Shown: positions 17,313 to 26,153 of the stretch, in pieces
Layout: every line of letters begins with the position of its first letter
Numbering within the stretch: position 1 is the stretch's first letter
Assembly (NCBI RefSeq): GCF_008360935.1
Contig: NZ_SRXO01000004.1
Coordinates: 310,001-374,000 of the forward strand
Direction of reading: 5' to 3'
DNA from: Siccirubricoccus phaeus
Lineage (GTDB): Bacteria > Pseudomonadota > Alphaproteobacteria > Acetobacterales > Acetobacteraceae
DNA: 64,000 nucleotides
The notes under the pieces: model-generated
What the model saw: the letters and a program-made list of their open reading frames with translations, nothing else
Database searches by the model: none
What the model was told of the DNA's origin: nothing
Program-made: the position numbers and the translations under genes

Positions 17313-18320
17313 ATGCCAAGCAAGATTGCCAGGCCGCCCGGGGCCGGGCGTCGCGGCCTGCTGGCCGCGGCGGGGCTCGCCGCACTCGCCAGGCCGGCGC
17401 TGGCGCAGCAGGGCTTTCCCGACCGGCCGGTGCGCTTCGTGGTGCCCAGCTCGGCAGGGTCGGGCGTCGATCTCCTGACCCGCGTGCTGGCCGATTGCAT
17501 GGCCCGGCAAAGCGGCCGCGCCTTCCTGGTGGACAACCGGCCCGGCGCGGCCTCGGCGATCGGCACCCAGCACGTCGCCCGGCAGCCGGCGGATGGCTAC
17601 ACGCTGCTCTATGGCGGCCCGAACATCACCATCCTGCAGGTGATGAACAGCAGCTTCGCGCGCGAGATCGACGTCCGCACGGCCTTCGCGCCGATCACCA
17701 TCGCCGCCTCCGGCCCCTATGTCTTCGTGGTGAACAATGAGCTGCCGGTGCGGACGGTGCCCGAACTCATCGCCTGGCTGCATGCCAATCCCGGCCGCGG
17801 CAATTACGCGACCACGGGCATCGGCGCGACCATGCATCTGATGTCCGAGCTGTTCCGGCAATTGGCCGGCAACCCCGCCGTCACCATGGTGCCGTACCGG
17901 AGCGACGGCCCGGCCGTGCAGGCGGTGGCGAGCGGCGAGGTGCAATACGCCATCGCCGTCTCCGGCACCGCCAAGCCGCTCGTCGATTCCGGCCTGGTCC
18001 GGGCCCTGGCGGTCACCGGCCCGCGGCGCATGGCAGGGCTGCCGGAGGTGCCGACCATCACCGAGGTTGGCGTGATCACGGAGTTCGATATCGTCGCCTG
18101 GCTCGGCTATTTCGCCCCGGCGGGCACGCCGCCCGAGCGCGTCGCCTGGGTGCAGCGGGCGATCGCCCTGGCGCTGTACGATGAGGGCGTGCAGGCGCGG
18201 CTCGCCGATCTCGGCTTCGCGCCGGTCGGGTCGGAGCCGGCGGCGCTCCGCGCCGTGGTTGAGCGCGACGTGGCGCTGTGGACCCGGGTCGCCAAGGCGG
18301 CCGGGCTGAGTCCCTTGTGA
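17313..18320 (+). CDS. orphan Bug-family TTT solute receptor
   Basis: This 335-residue periplasmic receptor has a leader with RRGLLAAAGLAALARPALAQ and likely cleavage after ALAQ. The carboxylate loop is VVPSSAGSGVDLLTR, somewhat divergent from the usual Pro/Gly pattern but with the key Asp retained, and QPADGYTLLYGG follows. No tctA or tctB gene is adjacent, so it must use membrane subunits encoded elsewhere, a common situation in genomes rich in Bug receptors. It may be co-transcribed with the BVMO gene, although the 356-base gap argues for its own promoter. A convergent MarR gene ends 24 bases downstream. Confidence 0.87.
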   Translation: MPSKIARPPGAGRRGLLAAAGLAALARPALAQQGFPDRPVRFVVPSSAGSGVDLLTRVLADCMARQSGRAFLVDNRPGAASAIGTQHVARQPADGYTLLYGGPNITILQVMNSSFAREIDVRTAFAPITIAASGPYVFVVNNELPVRTVPELIAWLHANPGRGNYATTGIGATMHLMSELFRQLAGNPAVTMVPYRSDGPAVQAVASGEVQYAIAVSGTAKPLVDSGLVRALAVTGPRRMAGLPEVPTITEVGVITEFDIVAWLGYFAPAGTPPERVAWVQRAIALALYDEGVQARLADLGFAPVGSEPAALRAVVERDVALWTRVAKAAGLSPL

Positions 18321-18344
18321 GGCCTGCCTGCCGCCCGGGCGGCG

Positions 18345-18791
18345 CTACTCGCTGATCTTCTGCAGGAGGAATTCGAGGGCGAACCGCTCGGCGGGATTCA
18401 GGTTCTTCAGCGTCTCCTCGGTGATGCGGCGCGCCTGCGGGATGGCCGCTTCCAGCGTGGCCGCCCCCATGGTGGTGAGCCACATGATGACCTTGCGGCC
18501 ATCGTCGCTGCTCCGGCTCATCTGGATCAGGCCGCGGGCTTCCAGCCGCTCCACCACGCCGCGGATGGTCGCCTGGTCCACCGCCGTCGCCCGGACCAGA
18601 TCCGCCTGCGAGCATTCGCCGTGGTCGCGCAGGGTGCAGAGCGTGGTGAACTGGGCCGGCGTCAGGCTGAGCGGCGCGAGGAGGTCCGAGAAGATGGCGA
18701 GGTGCCGCTGGCTCGCCTTCCGGATGAGAAAGCCGATCTGCTTGGTGACGTCGTAGGTGGTGTCATCCGCCTTGAAGACCGGTTGGTCCAT
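18345..18791 (-). CDS. MarR-family transcriptional regulator
   Basis: This is a dimeric winged-helix repressor of about 148 residues. ATG at 18791 follows GGAGG; the longer frame to 18848 has no ribosome site. The core shows LTPAQFTTLCTLRD, then the recognition region CSQADLVRATAVDQATIRGVVERLEARGLI, followed by the wing with SSDDGRKVIMWLT. These are standard MarR features. It is divergent from the flavin monooxygenase/ABC transporter cluster starting at 19108, with about 315 bases between them containing a small palindrome CGAAA-A-TTTCG (18971-18981). Control of that cluster is the natural inference. Confidence 0.88.
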   Translation of the reverse strand: MDQPVFKADDTTYDVTKQIGFLIRKASQRHLAIFSDLLAPLSLTPAQFTTLCTLRDHGECSQADLVRATAVDQATIRGVVERLEARGLIQMSRSSDDGRKVIMWLTTMGAATLEAAIPQARRITEETLKNLNPAERFALEFLLQKISE

Positions 18792-19107
18792 CAGAGCCTG
18801 CCTCCCGCACCAGCCATCCACCAAGCACATGAGGCCGGGCCGTGCCAAGTGCCTGTCCGACCGAGTCGCGCCGGATGCGGGCCACGGGGCTGCCCGGGCG
18901 GGAAAGAGCGCCCACGCTCGACATGAACAGCGCCTAAACTGCGCAAGGTGCCTGCCTATTCACCACCACTCGAAAATTTCGCGCTAAAATTCCGTATTCC
19001 GACCTCGCAAGGACGCAGGATTGTCGTTGCGGGGATAAGCGCCTGCGCTGCAATCTCCCCTCTGGGGCGGCCGAGACCGTCGGATGCCGGACAGGAGCGA
19101 GCCCGCT

Positions 19108-20415
19108 GTGCAGAGCCGTCGCCAGATGCACCTGATCGCCTATTCGAAGACGGGGCCGACGGCGCGGCATGTCGGCGGCTGGCGCCACCCGGAATCGACG
19201 CTGGACGATTTCCTCCGGCCGTCGCGCTATGCCCAGTATGCGAGGACGCTGGAGGACGCGAAATTCGACGGCTGCTTCTTCGCGGACCTGATCGGCATCT
19301 ACGACATCTATGGCGGCAGCTACGAGACCTATATCCGCAATGGCGGCCAGATCAGCTACCTGGACCCGATGGTGGTGCTGCCCGTCATGGCCGAGGCGAC
19401 GCGCCATCTCGGCCTCGGCATCACCCTTTCGACCACCTTCCACAACCCCTATCACCTGGCCCGCTGGCTCGGCTCGCTGGACGTGCTGAGCGGCGGGCGG
19501 GCGGCCTGGAACATCGTGACCTCCGCGGCCGAGCTCGAGGCCCGGAACGTGGGCGGCGAGCTGCCGCCGCGGGAGGAGCGGTACGACCGGGCGGATGAGG
19601 TGCTGGAGGCCTGCTGTGCGCTCTGGAACAGCTGGGACGCGGACGCCTTCGTCCTGGACAAGGAGAAGGGCGTCTTCGCCGACCCCCGGAAGGTGCATTA
19701 CGTGGATTACGAGGGGCGGTGGGTGCGCACGCGCGGCCCGCTGCCCACCCCCCGCAGCCCGCAGGGGCGGCCCGTCCTCATGCAGGCCGGCAGCTCCGAC
19801 CGGGGGCGGGATTTCGCGGCGCGCTGGGCGGAGGCGATCTTCACCGACCAGCCCAGCCTCGAGGCGCTCCGCGCCTTCTATGACGACATCAAGGGCCGCA
19901 TGGTCGGGCAGGGCCGCCGGCCGGAGGATTGCGCCATCCTGAACGCCGCCACCTTCGTCATCGGCGAGACGGAATCGATCGCCCGCGAGCGCGCCGAGTA
20001 TCTGCGGAGCCTGATCAACCCCGAGACCTGGGCCGCCCGCGTTTCTGGCAGCCTCGGCGCGGATGTGCGCCAGGTGGAGGATGAGGCGGCGCTGGCGAAC
20101 CTCCAGGGCACGCAGGGCATCCAGGGCGCCACCGACCGGATCCTGCTGACCGTCAAGGACAAGGGCCTCTCCTTCCGCGAGGCCGCCAAGGCGGAGAGCA
20201 ACAACGAGATCGTTGGCACGCCGGGCCAGATCGCGGACCATCTGCAGCATGTCTTCGAATCCGGTGCCTGCGACGGCTTCATCGTGGCCCCCACCTACTT
20301 CCCGGGCATGATCGAGCAATTCTGCCGCTCGGTCGTCCCCGAATTGCAACGGCGTGGGATCTTCCGGCGGGACTATACGGGCCGGACCCTGCGCGAGAAC
20401 CTGCTGCCCGCCTGA
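19108..20415 (+). CDS. NtaA/SnaA/DszA-family flavin-dependent monooxygenase
   Basis: This bacterial-luciferase-like monooxygenase uses FMNH2 from a separate reductase to oxidise organic N or S compounds. A GTG at 19108, ten bases after AGGAG, is the likelier start; an ATG at 19084 has no ribosome site. Family marks are HLIAYSKTGPTARHVGGWRHP at the N-terminus, FFADLIGIYD, LGLGITLSTTFHNPYHLAR, the highly typical LSGGRAAWNIVTS near residue 140, PVLMQAGSSDRGRDFAA, and the C-terminal RRGIFRRDYTGRTLRENL. The product is cytoplasmic and about 435 residues. It is followed directly by an amino-acid-type ABC importer, so the substrate is probably an imported amino-acid derivative. The flavin reductase partner is not in the window. 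Confidence 0.9.
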   Translation: MQSRRQMHLIAYSKTGPTARHVGGWRHPESTLDDFLRPSRYAQYARTLEDAKFDGCFFADLIGIYDIYGGSYETYIRNGGQISYLDPMVVLPVMAEATRHLGLGITLSTTFHNPYHLARWLGSLDVLSGGRAAWNIVTSAAELEARNVGGELPPREERYDRADEVLEACCALWNSWDADAFVLDKEKGVFADPRKVHYVDYEGRWVRTRGPLPTPRSPQGRPVLMQAGSSDRGRDFAARWAEAIFTDQPSLEALRAFYDDIKGRMVGQGRRPEDCAILNAATFVIGETESIARERAEYLRSLINPETWAARVSGSLGADVRQVEDEAALANLQGTQGIQGATDRILLTVKDKGLSFREAAKAESNNEIVGTPGQIADHLQHVFESGACDGFIVAPTYFPGMIEQFCRSVVPELQRRGIFRRDYTGRTLRENLLPA

Positions 20416-20470
20416 GGCCGCCGTCATCCGTCGTGGGCCCCAAGCGCCCACCCTCAAGGAAGGACATCGT

Positions 20471-21346
20471 ATGAGCGTCTCGCGTCGGCTTATTTACCGC
20501 CTGCTCGGCGGCCTGGCGGCCCTGGCCCTCCTTGCCGGCGTACCGGTCAAGGCGCAGACGGTCGCCGTCTCCGAGGCTGCGCGGGCGGCGCTCCCGGAGC
20601 GCGTGCGGCAGGAGGGCGTCCTCCGCATCGCGACGTCGCTGCAATGGGCGCCCTTTGCCTACCGCTCGGAGCGGGACGAGCCCGTCGGGATCGACATCAG
20701 CCTGGCCCGGCTGCTGGCGGCGAAGCTGGGGCTGCAGCCGAGCATCGACGACATGAAATTCCCCACCATCATCACCGGCGTCACCTCCGGCCGCTACCAT
20801 ATCGGGGTGAACCAGCTCTCCATGACGCCGGAACGTCTCGCAGCGGTGGACATGGTGCCGTATTTCAGCACGACCAGCGTCGTGCTCGTGCGCCGCGGCA
20901 AGACGATCGGCGATCTCGGCAATCTCTGCGGCATGACCTTCGTGGTCACCCAGGGCAGCGTGCAGATCCGCCAGCTCAACCAGATGAGCGAGGCCTGCAA
21001 GGGGCGCGGCCAGGCCGAGATCGTGCAGCAGCTCTACCCGAGCAGCGCGGACACGCTGCTGGCGCTGTCCAACGGGCGGGGCGACGCCTTCCTCACGGCC
21101 GCGCCGCAGGGCGTCTACATCTCCCGCATCAACTCCCGCGTCGCCCTGATCCCGGGCGACGTGCCGGATACCGAGCGCTTCCCGGCCGGCATCATGGTGG
21201 AAAAGGGCAACGCCGCCATGCGGCGTGCCGTCGCTCTCGCCCTGGCCAGCGCCATCGAGGACGGGTCCTACCGGAAGATCCTGGAGGAATACGGCGTGGC
21301 GAGTGCCGCGGTCAGCGCCGAGACCGTCATGCAGTCGGCCAACTGA
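20471..21346 (+). CDS. polar amino-acid-type ABC transporter, periplasmic binding protein
   Basis: This family-3 extracellular solute-binding protein has 291 residues. The start at 20471 follows AAGGA and begins a Sec signal peptide (RRLIYRLLGGLAALALLAG) with cleavage near VKAQ; the longer frame is a shadow. The mature protein shows GVLRIATSLQWAPFAYR, PVGIDISLARLLAAKLG, a YHIGVNQLSMTPER segment in the position of the usual D-x-x-x-x-x-x-x-x-T-x-x-R ligand motif, and a GRGDAFLT stretch. The Asp-x-x-Arg pair that binds the amino-acid group is partly altered (MTPERLAAVD), so the ligand may not be a standard amino acid. It sits first in the SBP-permease-ATPase order, between two NtaA-type monooxygenases. 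Confidence 0.88.
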   Translation: MSVSRRLIYRLLGGLAALALLAGVPVKAQTVAVSEAARAALPERVRQEGVLRIATSLQWAPFAYRSERDEPVGIDISLARLLAAKLGLQPSIDDMKFPTIITGVTSGRYHIGVNQLSMTPERLAAVDMVPYFSTTSVVLVRRGKTIGDLGNLCGMTFVVTQGSVQIRQLNQMSEACKGRGQAEIVQQLYPSSADTLLALSNGRGDAFLTAAPQGVYISRINSRVALIPGDVPDTERFPAGIMVEKGNAAMRRAVALALASAIEDGSYRKILEEYGVASAAVSAETVMQSAN

Positions 21347-21392
21347 GTGGCAAGCTTCGGCCTGAGATGATTCGGTTGCTGTGGGAGGCCGC

Positions 21393-22295
21393 ATGAGCCT
21401 GCATCTGGCGAGGAAAAGGACGGGCTGGCCGGATGCGGCCCTCGGCGCCGCCGAGGTCATGGATCCGCCCCGCACATGGCGGTGGGTGGGCGTCGCGGTC
21501 GTGGCGGTCGGGTTGGCCTGGATCCTCTACCAGCTCCTGACCAATCCCGGATTCCAATGGGACATCGTCTTCCGCTACATGCTCGACCCGACGGTGCTGC
21601 GCGGGGTCGCCATGACGATCCAGCTTACCGTGCTGGTCATGGTCATCGGCATCGCCGTCGGCATCGTGGTGGCGCTTATGCGCATGTCGGGCGACCCGCT
21701 GCTCATCGCCTGCGCCCACGCCTTCGTCTGGTTCTTCCGCGGCACGCCGGTGCTCGTCCAGCTCGTCTTCTGGTACAATCTCGGCGCCCTGTTTCCCGAT
21801 ATCGGGCTCGGCATCCCGTTCGGCGGGCCGAAATTCCTCGAAATCCCCGCGACCGTTGCCATCTCCTCCTTCACCGCCGCCATGCTCGGCCTCGGCCTGA
21901 ACGAGGGCGCCTATATGGCGGAGATCATCCGGGCCGGCCTGCTCTCGGTCGATCATGGCCAGACGGAGGCCTCGAAGGCCCTGGGGCACAGCCCGGCCCA
22001 GACCTTCCGGGTCATCGTGCTGCCGCAGGCGATGAAGGCCATCGTCCCGCCCACCGGCAACCAGCTCATCGGCATGCTGAAATACACCTCGATCGCGAGC
22101 GTGGTGGCGCTGCACGAGCTGATGCATTCGGTGGAGACGATCTACAGCCGGACCTACGAAACCATGCCGCTGCTGATCGTGGCGGCGCTCTGGTACCTCA
22201 TCATGGTCAGCATCCTCTCCCTCCTGCAGTCCCTCATCGAGCGGCACTATATGCGGGGCTGGCGGGCCGACGCCCATGCCTCGGCCCAGCCCTGA
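21393..22295 (+). CDS. polar amino-acid-type ABC transporter permease
   Basis: This is the inner-membrane permease of the HisMQ/GlnP class. ATG at 21393 follows GGAGG and was preferred to the in-frame ATG at 21381. About five helices are visible, including WVGVAVVAVGLAWILYQL, the TIQLTVLVMVIGIAVGIVVAL helix and LLIVAALWYLIMVSIL. The segment VWFFRGTPVLVQLVFWYN is the family signature, and the EAA loop that contacts the ATPase is in EASKALGHSPAQTFRVIVLP. It is about 70 residues longer at the N-terminus than minimal HisM proteins. Only one permease gene is present, so it likely forms a homodimer. Confidence 0.92.
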   Translation: MSLHLARKRTGWPDAALGAAEVMDPPRTWRWVGVAVVAVGLAWILYQLLTNPGFQWDIVFRYMLDPTVLRGVAMTIQLTVLVMVIGIAVGIVVALMRMSGDPLLIACAHAFVWFFRGTPVLVQLVFWYNLGALFPDIGLGIPFGGPKFLEIPATVAISSFTAAMLGLGLNEGAYMAEIIRAGLLSVDHGQTEASKALGHSPAQTFRVIVLPQAMKAIVPPTGNQLIGMLKYTSIASVVALHELMHSVETIYSRTYETMPLLIVAALWYLIMVSILSLLQSLIERHYMRGWRADAHASAQP

Positions 22296-22323
22296 GCCGC
22301 CGGTGCCGCAAGGAGCATCCGCC

Positions 22324-23121
22324 ATGACCCGCGCCCCGCAGGCCGAGGAGCAGCCGCTGGTCCGCATTTCCCAGGTATGGAAGAAGCGTGGCGCCAACAT
22401 CGTGCTCCGGGGCGTCGATCTCGATGTCCATCGCGGCAAGGTCGTCTGCCTGCTCGGCCCGTCCGGCGCGGGCAAGAGCACGCTGCTCCGCTGCATCAAC
22501 GCGATCGAGCTGCCCGACCGCGGCACGATCCATGTGGACGGCCAGGCCGTCGGCGTCCGCGAGACGCCCGGCGGCAATATCCGCCTCCGCGAGCGGGCGG
22601 TGAGCCGCCAGCGGGCGGCGATCGGCATGGTGTTCCAGGGCTTCAACCTGTTCCCGCACATGTCGGTGCTGGACAACATCATCGACGCGCCGGTGCGGGT
22701 TCGCGGAGAGAGCCGGGCCGCGGCCACGGTGCGGGCGCAGGAGCTGCTCGAGCGGGTGGGCCTGGCCGCCAAGGCGCGGGCCTATCCGCGGCATCTCTCG
22801 GGCGGCCAGCAGCAGCGGATCGCGATCGCCCGGGCGCTGGCGATGCAGCCGAAGCTTATGCTGTTCGACGAGCCGACCTCGGCGCTCGATCCGCATCTGA
22901 CGGATGAGGTGCTGGACGTCATGAAGGGCCTGGCCCTGGGCGGCATGACGATGATCGTCGTCACCCATGAGATCGGCTTCGCCCGGCAGGTGGCGGATAC
23001 CGTCGCCATCATGACCGATGGCGTGATCATCGAATGCGGGCCGGGGCGGGAGGTCCTCAGCGTGCCGCGGGACCCGCGGACCCGCAAATTCCTCGCCAAA
23101 TCCCTGGCGGAAGCGGCCTAG
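22324..23121 (+). CDS. polar amino-acid-type ABC transporter ATP-binding protein
   Basis: This 265-residue ATPase energises the importer. Walker A GPSGAGKST is at residues 45-53, the Q-loop is near VFQGFNLFPHM, the signature LSGGQQQR starts near 158, Walker B LMLFDEP is near 178-184, and the switch His is in VTHE. This order and length match GlnQ/HisP proteins. ATG at 22324 follows AAGGAG; an earlier ATG at 22276 would overlap the permease. The TAG stop (23119-23121) is the first part of an 8-base inverted repeat arm of the palindromic block downstream, which probably terminates the operon. Confidence 0.94.
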   Translation: MTRAPQAEEQPLVRISQVWKKRGANIVLRGVDLDVHRGKVVCLLGPSGAGKSTLLRCINAIELPDRGTIHVDGQAVGVRETPGGNIRLRERAVSRQRAAIGMVFQGFNLFPHMSVLDNIIDAPVRVRGESRAAATVRAQELLERVGLAAKARAYPRHLSGGQQQRIAIARALAMQPKLMLFDEPTSALDPHLTDEVLDVMKGLALGGMTMIVVTHEIGFARQVADTVAIMTDGVIIECGPGREVLSVPRDPRTRKFLAKSLAEAA

Positions 23122-23290
23122 TGTCCTGCCCGCGAAGTTCGCCGGATTTCCAGCGAACGGAGCGGACAAGCAGGCCACTGGACACTAGAGCAGATCGCCG
23201 GAGGGCGGCATCGCCCGGAGGCGTGAATCTGCTCTACAATCCATAAGCTAGAGCGGTTTCGCGCTGCACGGTCAGCGTGAAACCGCTCTA
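23119..23290. repeat. palindromic block: hairpin plus inverted two-hairpin element, copy A2
   Basis: The first hairpin, 23119-23187, has arms TAGTGTCC and GGACACTA. It abuts an inverted copy of the 105-base element: TAGAGCAGAT...ATCTGCTCTA-type hairpin at 23186-23236, then TAGAGCGGTTTC...GAAACCGCTCTA at 23249-23290. The block fills most of the gap between the ABC ATPase gene and the next monooxygenase gene, and its first TAG is the ATPase stop codon. Confidence 0.85.
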
Positions 23291-23350
23291 GCCCGCCGGC
23301 GTGGGTTTGCCGCCGGCGCATGGATATCGGGGTTCGATCGGAGTGGCGCT

Positions 23351-24673
23351 ATGAGGAAGATGCACCTTGGCTCCCTGTCGCACGGCGTCGGCGGCCATGT
23401 CGCGGGCTGGCGCATGCCGGGCGCCGAGACGGAGAAGGAGCGCTTCGAGAAGGTCGCCCAGGCGGTGAAGACGGCGGAGCGCGGCAAGTTCGACTTCGTG
23501 TTCTTCGCCGATGCGGTCAACACCGGCGCCGACGCCGCGCCGGGCTTCATCGTGCGGTTCGAGCCGCTGACGCTGCTCGGCGCGCTTTCCGTGGCCACCA
23601 GCCGGATCGGGCTCGTGGCGACGGTCTCGACGACCTATTCGGAGCCTTACAACGTTGCGCGCGCCTTCGCCTCGCTGGACCATCTCAGCGGCGGGCGGAT
23701 CGGCTGGAATGTCGTCACCGGCTCCAGCCCGGACGCGGCCGCCAATTTCTCGCGGGAGAAGCATCCTCCCCATGCCGAGCGGTATGCGATGGCGGAGGAA
23801 TATATCCAGGTCGTGAAGGGGCTGTGGGACAGTTGGGAGGATGATGCGGCGGTGGCCGACAAGGCCACCGGCGTGTTCATGGATGCGTCCAAGCTTCACG
23901 TCCTGAACCACGCCGGGACCTACTACACGGTCAAGGGGCCGCTGAACGCCAGCCGCCCGCCGCAGGGCTATCCGGTGATCTTCCAGGCAGGCGCCTCGGA
24001 TCGCGGGCTGGAACTTGCCGGTGCGACGGCCGAGGTCGTCTTCGCGTCGCAGTGGTTCAAGGAGGATGCGATCGCCTTCTGCAACAGGCTACGCGATCAG
24101 GCCGAGGCGGCCGGCCGGCCGCGCGATGCCATCCGTATCCTGCTGGGCGTCTCCACGATCATCGGCGAGACCCGGGAGGAGGCGCAGGACATCATCGCCC
24201 GATTGGGCGCCATGGTCGATCCGGTCGCCGCCATGCGCGTCCTCTCGGACCGGCTGGGTGCGGATATGAGCCAGTTCGACATCGACGGGCCGGTGCCGGA
24301 CCTGCCCCCATCCACCATGATGCAGGGGCATGCGCGCGTGCTGCAGGCCGTCGCCCGGCGGTTCAACCTGACCATCCGGCAGTTGCGCGACTATGCGGCG
24401 GTGAGTTCCGGGCATCGCGTCCTGGCGGGGACGGCGAGGGATGTGGCGGACGATCTGCAGGATTGGTTCGAAAGCGGCGCCTGCGACGGATTTGCGATCA
24501 TGACGCCCTTCTCGCCGCAGCCCTTCGAGCGCTTCGTCGATCAGGTCGTCCCGATCCTGCAGCAGCGCGGCCTGTACCGCAGCGATTATGCCGGGACGAC
24601 CTTGCGGGAGCATCTTCTCCTGCCCCGGCCGGCGCATCCCGCGACCCGCAAGGCGGTGTCGTCCGCAGCCTAG
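23351..24673 (+). CDS. NtaA/SnaA/DszA-family flavin-dependent monooxygenase
   Basis: This is a second luciferase-like monooxygenase (440 residues), related to those at 19108 and 24717. Recognisable stretches are LGSLSHGVGGHVAGWRMP, FVFFADAVNTG, the signature LSGGRIGWNVVTG near residue 118, PVIFQAGASDRGLELA, and the C-terminal QQRGLYRSDYAGTTLREHL. FMNH2 must come from a reductase encoded elsewhere. It reads with the ABC importer, but a large palindromic block separates them, so it may be transcribed independently. The TAG stop lies in TAGAGCGGT, the start of a degenerate hairpin-element arm. It ends 43 bases from the convergent monooxygenase gene. Confidence 0.9.
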   Translation: MRKMHLGSLSHGVGGHVAGWRMPGAETEKERFEKVAQAVKTAERGKFDFVFFADAVNTGADAAPGFIVRFEPLTLLGALSVATSRIGLVATVSTTYSEPYNVARAFASLDHLSGGRIGWNVVTGSSPDAAANFSREKHPPHAERYAMAEEYIQVVKGLWDSWEDDAAVADKATGVFMDASKLHVLNHAGTYYTVKGPLNASRPPQGYPVIFQAGASDRGLELAGATAEVVFASQWFKEDAIAFCNRLRDQAEAAGRPRDAIRILLGVSTIIGETREEAQDIIARLGAMVDPVAAMRVLSDRLGADMSQFDIDGPVPDLPPSTMMQGHARVLQAVARRFNLTIRQLRDYAAVSSGHRVLAGTARDVADDLQDWFESGACDGFAIMTPFSPQPFERFVDQVVPILQQRGLYRSDYAGTTLREHLLLPRPAHPATRKAVSSAA

Positions 24674-24716
24674 AGCGGTCTTCCGGCCGCCGCCGTCCTC
24701 GCTGCGTGGCGGCTGG

Positions 24717-26045
24717 CTACTGCGCGGCCGCGCCGACGCCCCGGTGGCTGCCGGGCCGTGGCAGGCCGAGATTCTCCCGCAGGGTCGTGCCCTCATAGGC
24801 GGTGCGGTACAGGCCGCGCTGCTGCAGGATGGGGATGACCTGGTCGACGAAGGCGTCGAACTGCCCGGGGAACCATGGCGGCAGCACGACGAAGCCATCC
24901 GCCGCGCCGGTCAGGAACCACTCCTCCATGATGTCGGCGATGCGCGTCGGCGAGCCGTAGATCACCCAATGGCCGCGCGCCGCCGCCACCAGATTGTACA
25001 GGTCGCGCAGCGTCATGTTGTCCCGCCGCGCGGCGGACATCAGGGTCTGCGCGAAGGCATGCGACATGTCGGTGGGCGGCAGCTCCGGCACCGGGCCGTC
25101 CAGCGGATAGCCGGACAGATCATGGCCGATGCGGGCGGAGACAAGCGCCAGCGCATTCTCCGCATCCAGGAAGCCCTGCAGTTGGTCCAGCAGCGCCTTC
25201 GCCGCCGCATCGGATTCGGCGATGAAGGGCATGACGCCGGGCAGCAGATGGCAATGCTCCGGCTGGCGGCCGAAGCGGGGCAGCAGCGCCTTGAAGCCGG
25301 CATAGTGCCGCCTGGCCTCCACCAGATCCTGCACCACGGTGAACACCACATCGGCGGTGCGCGCCGCGAAATTCTGCCCGGCCGCCGAGGCGCCGGCCTG
25401 GATGATGACCGGATGCCCCGAGGGGCAGCGGGACATGTTCAGCGGGCCCTTCACCTGGAAATACCGCCCGACATGGTCCAGCGTCCGGACCTTGGCGGGA
25501 TCGACGAAGAGGCCGGTTTCCCGGTTGCGCGGCAGCGCATCGTCCTCCCAGCAATCCCACAGCCCCTTGACGACATCGACGAATTCCTCGGCGATCTCGT
25601 AGCGGTGGTCATGTTCCGGATGCCCGGCCCGGCTGAAATTCGCCGCCGCGGCGGCGGCGGAGCTGGTGACTGCATTCCAGGCCGCCCGGCCCTGGCTGAG
25701 ATGATCCAGCGAGGCGAAGGCGCGCGCCGTGGTGAAGGGATCCGAATAGGTGGTGGACATGGTGCCGCCGAGGCCGAGATGCCGCGTCGTCACTGCCAGC
25801 GCGGCGAGCAGCGTCGTCGGCTCCAGCCGCGCCACGAAGGAGGGGTGGTCGCCCTTGACCTTGGTCGCCAGCCCGTCGGAGACGAAGAGCAGATCGAACA
25901 GCCCGCGCTCCGCGGTCGCGGCGATGTTCTGCATGACGGCGAGGCTCTCGCCATTGTCGCTGGCCCCCGGAAGCCGCCAGCCGGCGATATGATTGCCGGT
26001 GCCCTGCACGAACACTGCGAAGCGCATGCAACGCGATCGGGACAT
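24717..26045 (-). CDS. NtaA/SnaA/DszA-family flavin-dependent monooxygenase
   Basis: This is the third monooxygenase of the family (442 residues). AGGAG lies eight bases before ATG 26045. Marks are MRFAVFVQGTGNHIAGWRLP, LLFVSDGLATK, LGLGGTMSTTYSDPFTTAR, LSQGRAAWNAVTSS (the signature has Gln where the paralogues have Gly), PVIIQAGASAAGQNFAA, and the C-terminal LQQRGLYRTAYEGTTLRENLG. The enzyme would oxidise a small N- or S-containing organic compound with reduced flavin. It lies 108 bases after a Bug receptor gene on the same strand and may be the last gene of the leftward operon that starts at 31550. Confidence 0.9.
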   Translation of the reverse strand: MSRSRCMRFAVFVQGTGNHIAGWRLPGASDNGESLAVMQNIAATAERGLFDLLFVSDGLATKVKGDHPSFVARLEPTTLLAALAVTTRHLGLGGTMSTTYSDPFTTARAFASLDHLSQGRAAWNAVTSSAAAAAANFSRAGHPEHDHRYEIAEEFVDVVKGLWDCWEDDALPRNRETGLFVDPAKVRTLDHVGRYFQVKGPLNMSRCPSGHPVIIQAGASAAGQNFAARTADVVFTVVQDLVEARRHYAGFKALLPRFGRQPEHCHLLPGVMPFIAESDAAAKALLDQLQGFLDAENALALVSARIGHDLSGYPLDGPVPELPPTDMSHAFAQTLMSAARRDNMTLRDLYNLVAAARGHWVIYGSPTRIADIMEEWFLTGAADGFVVLPPWFPGQFDAFVDQVIPILQQRGLYRTAYEGTTLRENLGLPRPGSHRGVGAAAQ

Positions 26046-26153
26046 GAGGGTCTCCTCGGGTCGGAGAGGATTGCTGGGCGGGCTGCGCTTCTCTCCGCAC
26101 GCAGCCCCTCGATGATGGACCGGCGCCGGGGGGCGGCGGCGCTGCGGCCTGGC

